DNA of 64,000 nucleotides from Burkholderiales bacterium (GTDB taxonomy: Bacteria; Pseudomonadota; Gammaproteobacteria; Burkholderiales; Burkholderiaceae_C): NCBI GenBank assembly GCA_016223165.1, contig JACRPO010000008.1, positions 248,001-312,000 on the forward strand, in the 5' to 3' direction. Positions within the stretch are counted from its first letter, which is position 1. Every line of letters begins with the position of its first letter. Made by a program: the position numbers and the translations under genes. Shown here piece by piece: positions 47,938 through 57,508 of the stretch. The notes below the pieces were generated by a model. The model worked only from the letters and a program-made list of their open reading frames with translations, did no database searches and was not told where the DNA came from.

Positions 47938-48395
47938 CGTGGGGCGCATCGGCGTGCGCTTCGCTTCATCGGGGTCAGGTCACCTCGTCTTGACGCACGG
48001 GCCGGCGCTTCAACGGGTGAGTCGGGGTGGGTGTGCATCGGCAGGGCCGTCTTCAGAAGCGGGAAACAGGACGCAACAGCTGTCGGGCGGCCGCAACGCC
48101 AGCCCTCGTGAAGGCCTGCACGCGGGCCCGGCGGGCTGGGCGGTTTCGTTGCGGCATCAAGGGTTTACGGGCAGAATCTGTCAAACCATATGAGCATTCC
48201 CGGCCCGGTCCACGCCGCGTCCGCCAGCACGGGCCTCGCGGAAGAATGCGTGGTCGCGATTGTGGCATCGGCGCCGCTTGACCCTCCGCGGGCGCGCCCA
48301 GTTGACGATTCTCCGGCGAGCCCGCTAGACCCTCATTCCGGGCGCGCCATTTCAGCGTGTTCCTCGCGATCCGCCAGATCTGGGAGACCTTCTCG
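47938..48395. other. Divergent promoter region between def and the LysM gene
   Basis: A 458-bp gap with no credible gene. It must contain promoters for def (leftward) and the LysM/dprA side (rightward). A weak rightward candidate is TTGACG at 48302-48307 with TAGACC at 48326-48331 (18-bp spacing), about 65 bp before the LysM ATG. A perfect TTGACA on the minus strand (48179-48184) has no good -10 partner. No palindrome or repeat noted. Confidence 0.4.
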
Positions 48396-49580
48396 ATGAG
48401 CAACCGCCCCTCCCGTATCGGCCGCCGGTCGTTCAGCCTGCTCACGCTGTGGGCCGGTGGGTCGTTGATCGGACCTCTCGGCGCGGCCTGGGCGCAGCCG
48501 AGCCGCATGCCGATCTACCCGCAGTGGCGCGAGACGGCGCGGCGCGTCGCGGAGGCGGGCGTGCCGCTGGAAGAGCTGGCCCCGAACGCCCCGGACGAAT
48601 ACACGGTGCAGCGCGGCGACACGCTGTGGGGCATCTCGTCGATCTACCTCAAGCGGCCGTGGCGCTGGCCCGAGCTGTGGGGCATGAACCTCGACCAGAT
48701 CCGCAACCCGCACCTGATCTTCCCGGGCCAGTTGCTGGTGCTCGAGAAGCTCGGCGACCGCGCCCGCCTGACGGTCGGCCAGGGCATCCCGGGCACGGTG
48801 CGCCTGTCGCCGCGCGTACGCGCCGAGACGCTGGACAACGGCGCCATCGCCGCCATCCCGCTGCACCTGATCGCCCCCTTCCTGACCGAGGCGGTGGTCT
48901 TCGACACCAACGAGCTCGACAAGGCGCCGCGCGTCGTGGCCACGCAGGAGGGCCGCGTGCTCGTCTCGAAAGGCGAGACGGCCTATGTGCGCGGCGATCT
49001 CGGCGGGGCGCGCGACTTCCGCCTCTTCCGCGAGCTGAAGCCGCTCGTCGACCCGCAGAGCCGCGAGGTTCTCGGCTACGAGGGCCGCTATGTCGGCACC
49101 GCGGAAATGGTCGCCGCCGAAGGCACCACGCCGGTGGCCGCCGGCGGCAAGGGCGGCGGAGTCGTGGTGCCGGCGACGTTTCGCGTCACGACCAATCGGC
49201 TCGAGGCCGGCGTGGGCGACCGCCTCTCGCCGGTGCCGCAGCAGGAACTCGTGGCCTACGTGCCGCGCGCTCCGGGCAAACCGGTCGATGGGCGCATCGT
49301 GTCCATCTACGGCGACGGCCTGAAGGCCGGACAGAACCAGGTGGTCTCGCTCAACCGCGGCACGCGCGACGGCCTCGAGCGCGGCCATGTGCTGGCCCTG
49401 TGGCGCGCCGGCACCGATGCCGTCGATACGACGACGCCGGGGCAGCGCACGCCGATGCGCCTGCCCGACGAGCGGCACGGGCTGCTCTTCGTCTTTCGCA
49501 CCTTCGAGCGCGTGTCTTACGCGCTCATCCTGAACGTGCAGGATCCGGTGCAGGCCGGCGACCGGTTCACGCATCCCTGA
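48396..49580 (+). CDS. Secreted LysM-domain protein
   Basis: A 394-residue protein. It has a signal sequence (RRSFSLLTLWAGGSLIGPLGAAWAQ) and a LysM domain at 68-117 (YTVQRGDTLWGISSIYL...NPHLIFPGQLLVL) that should bind peptidoglycan. A ~270-residue C-terminal region of unknown fold follows (RLSPRVRAETLDNGAIAAIPLHLIAPFL). This gene commonly precedes dprA in Burkholderiales. The ATG at 48396 has gggag 9 bases upstream; an in-frame GTG at 48357 would extend it by 13 residues. The 161-bp element begins on the last base of its stop. Confidence 0.88.
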   Translation: MSNRPSRIGRRSFSLLTLWAGGSLIGPLGAAWAQPSRMPIYPQWRETARRVAEAGVPLEELAPNAPDEYTVQRGDTLWGISSIYLKRPWRWPELWGMNLDQIRNPHLIFPGQLLVLEKLGDRARLTVGQGIPGTVRLSPRVRAETLDNGAIAAIPLHLIAPFLTEAVVFDTNELDKAPRVVATQEGRVLVSKGETAYVRGDLGGARDFRLFRELKPLVDPQSREVLGYEGRYVGTAEMVAAEGTTPVAAGGKGGGVVVPATFRVTTNRLEAGVGDRLSPVPQQELVAYVPRAPGKPVDGRIVSIYGDGLKAGQNQVVSLNRGTRDGLERGHVLALWRAGTDAVDTTTPGQRTPMRLPDERHGLLFVFRTFERVSYALILNVQDPVQAGDRFTHP

Positions 49581-49740
49581 GAGGCTGAGAATCTTTCGAT
49601 CATGCCCGCTCATCACGCCGAAAGGCGTCCGCTCGTCGTTACGAATGTTCGCCGTGGCCCGCGCTATGGCTCTCATTCGCGCCTAGATCGGACACCTTCT
49701 GGCGCGCTGCTCGGGCACGCTCGAAAAACTCTCAGCCTCT
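49580..49740. repeat. 161-bp MITE-like element, copy B
   Basis: Terminal inverted repeats of 20 bp match at 18 positions (agaggctgag.../...ctcagcctct). The interior shares long stretches with the element at 17799-17959, including gacaccttctggcgcg and gcgcct-gatc, at the same offsets. Both copies are exactly 161 bp and follow a stop codon, although the outer arms differ in sequence (agagcctgtgaa versus agaggctgag). It lies 51 bp before dprA. Confidence 0.85.
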
Positions 49741-49791
49741 GAGTCGCCGGCCATTCGCCGCCGATCGTCGCTGTCCGGCCCAGGTGCCGCG

Positions 49792-50922
49792 ATGACGGGC
49801 AGCGGCGAATTCGAGGCCTGGTTCAGGCTGCTCGAGACGCCGAAGCTCGGCCCGACGCACGCGCGCCAGTTGCTGGCCGCCTTCGGATCGCCCGAGGCGG
49901 TGCTGCGTGCGCCGCCCTCTTCACTGCGTGGCCTGGTGACGCCGGCGCTGGCCGCGGCGATCGCCGGCCCGGCGCCGGAAGGGTTCGCTAACCGCCTGCG
50001 CCGATGCGAGGGGTGGCTGAGCGGCGGCGCCATGCGCCGCTTCATCACGCTCGGCGACGCCGACTACCCGCCGCTGCTGCTGCAGACCGCCGATCCGCCG
50101 GCGCTGCTGTTCGCGCAGGGCGCCGTGCACCGGCTCGCCGCGCGCTCGGTGGCCATCGTCGGTACCCGCCACCCGACCACGCAGGGCGAGGAGAACGCGC
50201 GCGCCTTTGCCGCCGCCCTGAGCCGCGAGGGGCTCGTCGTGGTCTCCGGGCTGGCGCGCGGCATCGACGCGGCCGCGCACGAAGGGGCCCTGCTCGGCGA
50301 GGGGGGAACCGTGGCCGTGCTCGGGGCCGGGCTCGACGACCCCTACCCAAGCCAGAACGCCCGCCTTGCCGCGCGCATCGTCGACCAGGGCGGAGCAGTG
50401 ATCAGCGAATACGCGCCGGGAACGCCGCCGCTGAAGGAGAACTTCCCGCGCCGCAACCGGATCATCGCCGGCCTGTCGCTCGGGACGCTGGTCGTCGAAG
50501 CAGCCCTGCGCTCGGGTTCGCTGATCACCGCCCGGCTGGCCACGGAGGCGGGTCGCGAGGTCTTCGCGATCCCGGGCTCGATCCACTCGCCGCAGTCCAA
50601 GGGTTGCCACGCCCTCATCCGGCAAGGCGCCAAGCTCGTCGAAGTGGCCACTGACATTCTCGAGGAACTGCGTCTGGCCGATCCCGCAGTGGCCGTGCCC
50701 GGAATGGAGGGCGACGAGGCGGACGATGCCGACAGCGTCGACGATGCGGCCACCGGCCCGGTCCTGCGCGCGCTCGGCCACGACCCCGCCACGCTCGACG
50801 CGCTGCAGGCGCGCACGGGCTGGCCCACGGCCGAGCTGGCGGCAGGGCTGCTGGAGCTGGAGCTTCAGGGCAAGGTGGCGCGGCTGCCGGGCGGGCTGTA
50901 CCAGCGTCGCGCCGCCGCCTGA
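49792..50922 (+). CDS. dprA: DNA-processing protein DprA
   Basis: A 376-residue protein that loads RecA on incoming single-stranded DNA in transformation. The SAM-like N-terminus is RLLETPKLGPTHARQLLAAFG. The Rossmann-like core shows VAIVGTRHPTTQGEENARAFA, GLVVVSGLARGIDAAAHEGAL, GGTVAVLGAGLDDPYPSQN, ENFPRRNRIIAGLS and EAALRSGSLITARLATEAGREVFAIPGS. A C-terminal winged-helix domain (GWPTAELAAGLLELELQGKVARLPGGLYQR) completes it. ATG start. Confidence 0.96.
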   Translation: MTGSGEFEAWFRLLETPKLGPTHARQLLAAFGSPEAVLRAPPSSLRGLVTPALAAAIAGPAPEGFANRLRRCEGWLSGGAMRRFITLGDADYPPLLLQTADPPALLFAQGAVHRLAARSVAIVGTRHPTTQGEENARAFAAALSREGLVVVSGLARGIDAAAHEGALLGEGGTVAVLGAGLDDPYPSQNARLAARIVDQGGAVISEYAPGTPPLKENFPRRNRIIAGLSLGTLVVEAALRSGSLITARLATEAGREVFAIPGSIHSPQSKGCHALIRQGAKLVEVATDILEELRLADPAVAVPGMEGDEADDADSVDDAATGPVLRALGHDPATLDALQARTGWPTAELAAGLLELELQGKVARLPGGLYQRRAAA

Positions 50923-51068
50923 TCAGCCCTGAAACCCCGCGGCAACCGCGGCGCCACCCGAGAACCCCCGAGGGGCTGGAGCGGCTTGCCATGCCACCCC
51001 CCACGGCTCGCCGATCGAGCGACGGACGCCTCACCGCCGGCTCAGTTCGCTCGGGTATAGTGGATCGC

Positions 51069-51521
51069 ATGTTCGACGTGCTCGTTTTTCTCTACGAGAA
51101 CTACTGGCGCCCGGACGCCTGTCCGGACGAGCAGCAGCTTCGCCGCAAGCTGAGCGCCGTGGGCTTCGAGAGCGAAGAGATCCAGGAAGCGCTGCGCTGG
51201 CTCGACGGGCTGGCCGATTCGGCCGAGTCGCATGCCCTGGCGCAGTCGCCGGGCAGTCACCGCATCTACACCGCGGCCGAGCGCGAAACCCTGGGCGACG
51301 CGTCGATCAACTTCCTGTCGTTCCTCGAGTCCTCGGGCGTGCTGCCGGCCGCCATGCGCGAGATGGTCATCGACCGTGCCATGGCCGTGGGCGGCGGGGC
51401 GATGGATCTCGAGGACCTCAAGATCATCGTGCTGATGGTCTTCTGGAGCCTGGGCGAGGAGCCCGACGCCCTCATCCTCGACGAGCTCTTCGTCGATGAC
51501 GAGGACCGCCTGATCCACTGA
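51069..51521 (+). CDS. smg: Smg family protein (DUF494)
   Basis: A 150-residue protein of the Smg family: MFDVLVFLYENYW at the start, then the LRRKLSAVGFESEEIQEALRWLDGL and EDLKIIVLMVFWSLGEEPDALILDELF motifs. Always found near dprA in betaproteobacteria; function unknown. Usually followed by a topoisomerase gene, which is absent here. It ends facing the DUF1631 gene. Confidence 0.93.
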   Translation: MFDVLVFLYENYWRPDACPDEQQLRRKLSAVGFESEEIQEALRWLDGLADSAESHALAQSPGSHRIYTAAERETLGDASINFLSFLESSGVLPAAMREMVIDRAMAVGGGAMDLEDLKIIVLMVFWSLGEEPDALILDELFVDDEDRLIH

Positions 51522-51534
51522 TCGGCGGGGCGTT

Positions 51535-51555
51535 AGGCGCCTCCCAGGTGCGCCT
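51535..51555. terminator. Weak hairpin between smg and the DUF1631 gene
   Basis: AGGCGC and GCGCCT form a 6-bp stem with a 9-nt loop in the 54-bp convergent gap; no T-tract. Offered only as a possible bidirectional terminator. Confidence 0.3.
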
Positions 51556-51575
51556 CGGCGCGCGTCTGCGGACGC

Positions 51576-53951
51576 TCAGTGCAGCAGGCGCGAGACGTCG
51601 ACGTCGAGCTTGGCCAGCGCGCTGCGCGTGGCGCGTACCGTCAGCGACTCGTCCTGCGCCGGCACGATGAGGCCGGCCTGCAGGTAACTCGCGAGCCGGT
51701 GCTGCTGGAACAGCACGCAGCGCCCCTGCGGCGTGACGAAGAGCGACAACTGCTTGCGCATGCCGTGCCAGGCCAGCTGCACGGCCTCGGTGCGACCGTT
51801 GCGGTCCAGCATGTACCAGCTGCCCACCTGCAGCTCGCGCGCCCAGGCGATCATCGCCGGCGTGGGCATCGAGCCGCCCTCCAGCACCACTTCGAGTTCG
51901 CTGCTCTGGTGGCCGGAGAGGTCGAGCACCATCGACTCGTCGATCTCCAGGTTCTCCACGTCGGGCAGCAGTTCCTCGAGGGATTCGAGGCGCTCGGTCA
52001 TCTCGCGCAGGTTCTCGTCCGGGATGACGGCAGCCTTGGCCGTGAAGGCGGCGGCGAGCGAATTGTTCAGCTGCTGGATCTGCTCGTCCTGCTTCGGCTG
52101 GTCCATGCCGGCCGCGGCCATGCCTTCGCGCAGCGCCTTCAGCAGCGGCGGCAGGCGGCGGATGACCTCGGCGCGCTCCTCGCGCGTGACCTTGGCGCTG
52201 GCGCTCCAGATGAGGTCGGCGGCGGCGCGCTTCATGGCCTTGGTCTGCTCGCCCTGCGCCGTGTAGCGCACGGCGGTGGTGGCGAGCACGTCGGCCCAGA
52301 CGTGGAAGAGGAACTGGCGCACGCCCTCCTGCACCGGCATCTCGTTGAGCATGCGGCGCAGCTCGATCGTGTATTGGATGGCCAGCGTCTCGCGCTGCTC
52401 GACCTGCTGGGCCAGCGAGACGCCCTTCTTGGTCGCCTCGTTCTCGTTCTTGAAGTAGTGCTCGAGCCACTTCTCGAATTCGGTGAGCACGGTCTGGAAG
52501 ACGCGCCGCCCGGTATCGGGATACGCCTCGACGACCTGCACGATGCGCTTGATCTCGCGCTCGAGCGCCTCGCCGACGCCCGGACCGCCGGCACCGCTGT
52601 CGAAGCCCATGACGCAAGCGCCCATGCGGTCGATCAGGCGCCGCGCGGGGTGGTCGACGGTGGCGAAGAAGTCGGGCTCGGCGACGGCGACACGCAGCAC
52701 CGGCATCTGCAGCCGCGCGAACCAGACACGGATCGCCGCCGGGATGCGGTCTTCGGTGAGGATGCTCTGGAACAGCAGCGCCACGATCTCGATGGTGGCG
52801 CGCTCCTCGGGTGTGGCCGCCGCCTTCTTCAGAGCCTGCTTGCGGTGGTGCAGTTCCTCGAGCAGCGCCGGCGTGGTGACGACGACTTCTTCCCGGCCCT
52901 GGTAGACGGTGGGCTGCAGGCGATGCCGGATGCCCTGCGCCGCCGTGTCGATGGCGCGTTCGAGCGCCGCCGAAACCGCGCGCTCGACCGGCGGCCCGCC
53001 GCCACCCCCACCGCCACCCCCATAGCCGCCCGCGAACTCGGGCACGTGCCGCGCCACGAGGCGGTTCAGCCGCCCGAGCACGGCCTCGGCGTGCTCGCGG
53101 TTGCGCGCCAGCGGCGCGGCGCGCGTCATCAGGCGCGTCTCCTCGCCGACGTCGCGATGCCCGCCGTACCCCCGGCCGTAGCCACCCGGGGCGGTGTAGG
53201 GCCCGCCGGGAACGGTCGGTCCGACGCCCAGGCCCAGGTTCTCGCTGTCGTGCTGCGAATGGCCGCCCATCCAGCCGAGCCCGGAGTTCGGGTGCGTGCG
53301 CGAGCGCCGGATGAACGGGCGCAGGTCCACCTCGGGCAGCACGCGCTGCTCGACCAGCCAGCGGTTGGTCTCGTGGTACGACTCCTCGACGAGCAGCGCG
53401 AATTCCTCGTGCAGCACGGCCTGCAGCTCGCGCCAGCTCTCGAGCGAGAGCCCGGCGGAGCGCCAGGCCTCGAAGACGATGCGCGCCAGCACGTGCGCGC
53501 GCATGACGTCGTGCGCGTCGATCTCGGAGCGACCCTCGAGGTGGGCGACGCGCGAGCGCAGGTCGGCGAACTCCCACGACGCGCGGTCCATGATCGCCAG
53601 CGCCAGGCGCGAGGTGATGATCTCGCGCTCGATCGTGTCGTCGCTGACCAGCGTCAGGTCGTCGCGCTTGATGCCGGCGAGTGACAACTCGCTGCCGCGC
53701 GTGGCCGACTGGCCGATCGCCTGCCGGAGGCCGCCGACGATGCCGCGATGCCAGGTCTGCGCGTTGTTGCCGAGCGTCTGCACGAGCTCGCGCCGGCGCA
53801 TGAAGACGGCATGCTCGCAGGGCTTGTCGAAGAGGATGCGGGCGCCGTCGATGCTCGCCTGCACGACGTGCACGAGGCCCTTGACGAGTTCCTCGACATA
53901 CCGTCGCCGCGCCTGTCCGGCCAGGGCTTCGTGCGAGGCGGTGGGCGGCAT
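51576..53951 (-). CDS. DUF1631 family protein
   Basis: A 791-residue, mostly helical cytosolic protein with no signal or membrane helices. The N-terminal LVKGLVHVVQASIDGARILFDK, the RLALAIMDRASWEFADLRSRVAHLEG region, and the C-terminal LQVGSWYMLDRNGRTEAVQLAWHGMRKQLSLFVTPQGRCVLFQQHRLASYL fit DUF1631. A Gly/His-rich insert (GYGRGYGGHRD and YGGGGGGGGG near residues 255-325) separates the halves. The C-terminal region may be PilZ-like, but I cannot confirm it. It lies 35 bp after secF on the same strand, possibly co-transcribed. Confidence 0.83.
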   Translation of the reverse strand: MPPTASHEALAGQARRRYVEELVKGLVHVVQASIDGARILFDKPCEHAVFMRRRELVQTLGNNAQTWHRGIVGGLRQAIGQSATRGSELSLAGIKRDDLTLVSDDTIEREIITSRLALAIMDRASWEFADLRSRVAHLEGRSEIDAHDVMRAHVLARIVFEAWRSAGLSLESWRELQAVLHEEFALLVEESYHETNRWLVEQRVLPEVDLRPFIRRSRTHPNSGLGWMGGHSQHDSENLGLGVGPTVPGGPYTAPGGYGRGYGGHRDVGEETRLMTRAAPLARNREHAEAVLGRLNRLVARHVPEFAGGYGGGGGGGGGPPVERAVSAALERAIDTAAQGIRHRLQPTVYQGREEVVVTTPALLEELHHRKQALKKAAATPEERATIEIVALLFQSILTEDRIPAAIRVWFARLQMPVLRVAVAEPDFFATVDHPARRLIDRMGACVMGFDSGAGGPGVGEALEREIKRIVQVVEAYPDTGRRVFQTVLTEFEKWLEHYFKNENEATKKGVSLAQQVEQRETLAIQYTIELRRMLNEMPVQEGVRQFLFHVWADVLATTAVRYTAQGEQTKAMKRAAADLIWSASAKVTREERAEVIRRLPPLLKALREGMAAAGMDQPKQDEQIQQLNNSLAAAFTAKAAVIPDENLREMTERLESLEELLPDVENLEIDESMVLDLSGHQSSELEVVLEGGSMPTPAMIAWARELQVGSWYMLDRNGRTEAVQLAWHGMRKQLSLFVTPQGRCVLFQQHRLASYLQAGLIVPAQDESLTVRATRSALAKLDVDVSRLLH

Positions 53952-53986
53952 GACGGCTGCGTGTCTAGGAGGTTCTTTGGTCCACT

Positions 53987-55033
53987 CTACACCACGGCCC
54001 CGGCGTTCGGGTCGCCCGGGTCGTGCTCGCGGGCCCCCGCCTTGACGAGGTCTTCGCGCTTGACGCCCAGCCACATCGCAATGCCGGCGGCGACGAAGAT
54101 CGACGAGTAGATGCCGAACAGGATGCCGATGGTCAGTGCGACGGCGAAGTAGTGCAGCGTCGGGCCGCCGAAGACGAGCATCGACAGCACCATCATCTGC
54201 GTGCTGCCGTGCGTGATGACGGTGCGGCTGATCGTGCTCGTGATGGCATGGTCGATGACCTCGTGCGTGTTCATCTTGCGCATGCGGCGGAACGTCTCGC
54301 GCACGCGGTCGAAGATGACCACCGACTCGTTCACGGAGTAGCCCAGCACGGCCAGGATGGCGGCCAGCACCGCCAGCGAGAACTCCCACTGGAAGAAGGC
54401 GAAGAAGCCGAGGATGATGACCACGTCGTGCAGGTTGGCCACGATGCCCGCCACCGAGAACTTCCACTCGAAGCGGAAGGCCAGGTAGACCATGATCCCG
54501 AGCACCGTCACGGCCAGCGCGAGCGCGCCGTCGCGGGCCAGCTCGGCGCCCACCGAGGGGCCGACGAATTCGGTGCGCTGAAGCTTGAGCGGCTCGCTGC
54601 CATCGGCCCTGTTGCACGATGGGCGGCTCACCTGTTCGCCCTGCGGCGTCGTGTACTGGCGAGTGCTCGCCCGGCCCTGCTCGGCTGCGCACAACGCGGC
54701 GAAGGCCTGCGCGGCCAGGTCGGCTCCCTTCACGCCACCTTCGCCCTGGCTGCGCACGGGCAGGCGGATCAGCACGTCGCGCGAAGTGCCGAAGTTCTGC
54801 ACCTGCACTTCGCCCAGGTTGAGCGTTTCCACCGCAGCGCGCGTGCGGGCGATGTCCGCCGGCTGCGCGTACCCCACCTCCATCAGTGTGCCGCCGGTGA
54901 ATTCGATCGACAGGTGCAACCCGCGCGTGGCGAGAAAGAACACCGCCAACCCGAAGGTGATGAAGGAAACGACGTTCAGCACCAGCGCGTGGCGCATGAA
55001 CGGGATGTCCTTGCGGATGCGGAAGAACTCCAT
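53987..55033 (-). CDS. secF: Protein translocase subunit SecF
   Basis: A 348-residue six-helix membrane protein that, with SecD, uses the proton gradient to help release secreted proteins. Visible are STEFTGG-like LSIEFTGGTLMEV near residue 40, GAELARDGALALAVTVLGIMVYLAFRFEWKF, and AVLAVLGYSVNESVVIFDRVRETFR, with TSTISRTVITHGSTQ further on. ATG start. Follows secD after 65 bp; order yajC-secD-secF. Confidence 0.97.
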   Translation of the reverse strand: MEFFRIRKDIPFMRHALVLNVVSFITFGLAVFFLATRGLHLSIEFTGGTLMEVGYAQPADIARTRAAVETLNLGEVQVQNFGTSRDVLIRLPVRSQGEGGVKGADLAAQAFAALCAAEQGRASTRQYTTPQGEQVSRPSCNRADGSEPLKLQRTEFVGPSVGAELARDGALALAVTVLGIMVYLAFRFEWKFSVAGIVANLHDVVIILGFFAFFQWEFSLAVLAAILAVLGYSVNESVVIFDRVRETFRRMRKMNTHEVIDHAITSTISRTVITHGSTQMMVLSMLVFGGPTLHYFAVALTIGILFGIYSSIFVAAGIAMWLGVKREDLVKAGAREHDPGDPNAGAVV

Positions 55034-55098
55034 CGATCAAGCCCCCTCGGCCTTGCCGGCCTTCTTGTGCGCGCCGCGGCCGCGGCTGGCGGCGCGGA

Positions 55099-56964
55099 TC
55101 ACGACTCCGCCAGCGGCTTGGTGCCGCTGCCGCCATCGGGGCGCCAGACCTGCCCGATCGAGACGCCCTTCAGCCGCTTCTGCCGGCCGTACCAGAAGTT
55201 CACGAGGCCGCGCGAGAACATCACGGCCGAGAACATCGAGGTCAGGATGCCCAAGCAGTGCACGACCGCGAACCCGCGCACCGGACCCGAGCCGAAGGCG
55301 AGCAGCGCCATGCCGGCGATGAGCGTCGTGATGTTGGAGTCGAGAATGGTGCCCCAGGCGCGTTCGTAGCCCGTGTGGATGGCCTGCTGCGGCGGCGCGC
55401 CGCCGCGCAGCTCCTCGCGCACGCGTTCGTTGATGAGCACGTTGGCGTCGATGGCCATGCCGAGCGTCAGCGCGATGGCCGCGATGCCCGGCAGCGTCAG
55501 CGTCGCCTGCAGCATCGACAGCACCGCCACCAGCAGCAGCAGGTTGAAGGCCAGCGCCAGCGTGCTGAAGACGCCGAACAGCAGGTAGTACACGCACATG
55601 AAGACGGCGATCGCCGCGAAGCCGTAGCTGACGCTGTCGAAGCCCTTGGCGATGTTCTCGGCCCCCAGGCTCGGGCCGATCGTGCGCTCTTCGATGATCT
55701 CCATCGGCGCGGCCAGCGAGCCGGCACGCGTGAGCAGCGCCAGATCGGCCGTCTCCTGCGGCGTGAAGCTGCCGGTGATCTGGAAGTCGCTGCCGAACTC
55801 GCCCTGGATCGTCGCCACCGAGATGGCCTCGCCCTTGCCCTTCTCGTAGAGCACGATGGCCATCAGCTTGCCCAGGTTGTCGCGCGTGACGGCGCGCATC
55901 GCGCGGCCGCCGACATCGTCCAGCCGCACACTGACCGCCGGGCGCTGGTCCTTGTCGATCGTCGCCGAGGCGTTCTTCAGCTGGTCGCCGGTGGCCACCA
56001 CTTCGCGCTTGAGGCCGACCTGGCGCGTGCTGCCGTCTCGCTCGCGCGTCGGCACGACCTCGGCGGCGCTGGCGGTGTCGCTCTCCACCAGCCGGATCTG
56101 CAGCGTCGCCGTGCGGCCGATGATGTCCTTGGCGCGCGCCGTGTCCTGCACGCCGGGCAGCTGCACGACGACGCGGTCGGCCCCCTGCTGCTGGATCACC
56201 GGCTCGGCGACACCGAGCTCGTTGACGCGCTTGTGCAGCGTCTCGATGTTCTGCTTCAGCGCCTGCGACTGGATCTCGTTGATGGCCGGCTGGGCGAGCC
56301 GGCCGACCAGCCGCACCGAGCTGCCCTCACCGGCGCTCTCGGTCGTCCACTGCACCGACGGCAGCCGGTCGGCGAGGATGGCACGCCCCGCCTCGGCGGC
56401 CGCGGAGTCTGGGAAGCCCACCGTCAGGCCCGCCGGCTCGCGCGTGATGCCCGAGAAGCGCAGGCGCTTCTCGCGCAGCGCGTTGCGCGCATCGCTGGCG
56501 TAGGTATCGACCGCCTGCTTGAGCGCGGCGCGCATGTCCACCTGCATCAGGAAGTGCACGCCGCCGCGCAGGTCCAGGCCCAGGTACATGGGCAGCGCTC
56601 GCATGCGGGCCAGCCAGGCCGGCGAGCGCGAGAGCAGGTTCAGCGCGACGATATAGCGCGCGTCGGACGGGTCGGGATTGAGCGCCTTGGCGAGGGCGTC
56701 CTTGGCCTTGATCTGCGCGTCGGTGTCGGTGAAGCGTGCGCGCACCGAGGTGCCGTCGAACTGCACGAAGTCGGCCGTCACGCCGGCCTGCGTGAGCACC
56801 TGCGTCACGCGCTCGACGCTCGAGGCATCGACCTTCACGGTGGCCTTGCCGCTGCTCACCTGCACCGCCGGCGCCTCCCCGAAGAAGTTGGGCAGCGTGA
56901 AGAGCAGGCCCACCACCAGCGCGATGGCAAGGATCGTGTACTTCCACCAGGGGTAGCGGTTCAT
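55099..56964 (-). CDS. secD: Protein translocase subunit SecD
   Basis: A 621-residue membrane protein with the first helix at 10-28, then a large periplasmic part (LGLDLRGGVHFLMQVDMRAAL; RVNELGVAEPVIQQQGADRVVVQLPGVQD) and five C-terminal helices (GPSLGAENIAKGFDSVSYGFAAIAVFM; IALTLGMAIDANVLINERVREELRGG; TTLIAGMALLAFGSGPVRGFAV). Full length for the family. ATG start, 100 bp after yajC. Confidence 0.97.
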   Translation of the reverse strand: MNRYPWWKYTILAIALVVGLLFTLPNFFGEAPAVQVSSGKATVKVDASSVERVTQVLTQAGVTADFVQFDGTSVRARFTDTDAQIKAKDALAKALNPDPSDARYIVALNLLSRSPAWLARMRALPMYLGLDLRGGVHFLMQVDMRAALKQAVDTYASDARNALREKRLRFSGITREPAGLTVGFPDSAAAEAGRAILADRLPSVQWTTESAGEGSSVRLVGRLAQPAINEIQSQALKQNIETLHKRVNELGVAEPVIQQQGADRVVVQLPGVQDTARAKDIIGRTATLQIRLVESDTASAAEVVPTRERDGSTRQVGLKREVVATGDQLKNASATIDKDQRPAVSVRLDDVGGRAMRAVTRDNLGKLMAIVLYEKGKGEAISVATIQGEFGSDFQITGSFTPQETADLALLTRAGSLAAPMEIIEERTIGPSLGAENIAKGFDSVSYGFAAIAVFMCVYYLLFGVFSTLALAFNLLLLVAVLSMLQATLTLPGIAAIALTLGMAIDANVLINERVREELRGGAPPQQAIHTGYERAWGTILDSNITTLIAGMALLAFGSGPVRGFAVVHCLGILTSMFSAVMFSRGLVNFWYGRQKRLKGVSIGQVWRPDGGSGTKPLAES

Positions 56965-57064
56965 GCGGCTTTCCTCGTCGCAACCGTCGACCCTTGCCCG
57001 GCGGCTCCGGCATGCCCCCCGCGGCCGCCGGCACGCCGGCCGACCGGCCGGCCGCCCAGGCGCG

Positions 57065-57382
57065 TCACTTGAACGTGCCCTTGGGCAGCACCTGGATCAC
57101 CGACGCCCGCTGCACCTGCAGCTCGACGCCGTTGGCCACCTCGACGTGCAGATAGCTGTCGCCCAGCTTGGCCACGCGCCCGAGCACCCCACCTGCGATG
57201 ACCACCTCGTCGCCCTTGGCGATCGCCTCGACCATCGCCTTGTGTTCCTTCTGCTTCTTCATCTGCGGGCGGATCATGATGAAGTACAGGACCACGAACA
57301 TCAGCACCAGCGGCAGCAGGCTGACGAGCGAGGATTCGGCGCCGCCGCTGGCGGCCTGGGCGTAGGCGGGAGAGATGATCAC
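57065..57382 (-). CDS. yajC: Sec translocon accessory protein YajC
   Basis: A 105-residue single-span membrane protein. The N-terminus IISPAYAQA, the helix LVSLLPLVLMFVVLYFIMIRPQ, then KKQKEHKAMVEAIAKGDEVVIAGGVLGRV are as in YajC. The GTG at 57382 has aagga 8 bases upstream and matches the family start; an in-frame GTG at 57403 would add 7 residues. First gene of yajC-secD-secF. The usual upstream queA and tgt are missing; a flippase gene is there instead. Confidence 0.95.
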   Translation of the reverse strand: MIISPAYAQAASGGAESSLVSLLPLVLMFVVLYFIMIRPQMKKQKEHKAMVEAIAKGDEVVIAGGVLGRVAKLGDSYLHVEVANGVELQVQRASVIQVLPKGTFK

Positions 57383-57508
57383 GGCTGGTGTCCTTGGCCG
57401 CACCGTCGACGGTGCCGGCGGTTCAGGCGGGGCATGGCCGATTTCGGCCGAAGCTCGTGATTTTAGTCGCGGCGCGCGCCCATGCCCCCTGCGGCACTCA
57501 GGTCGAGA

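Noticed and set aside
51579-53684. 701-codon plus-strand frame opposite the DUF1631 gene
   Set aside because: Antisense to a convincing full-length gene; no start signal or domain.
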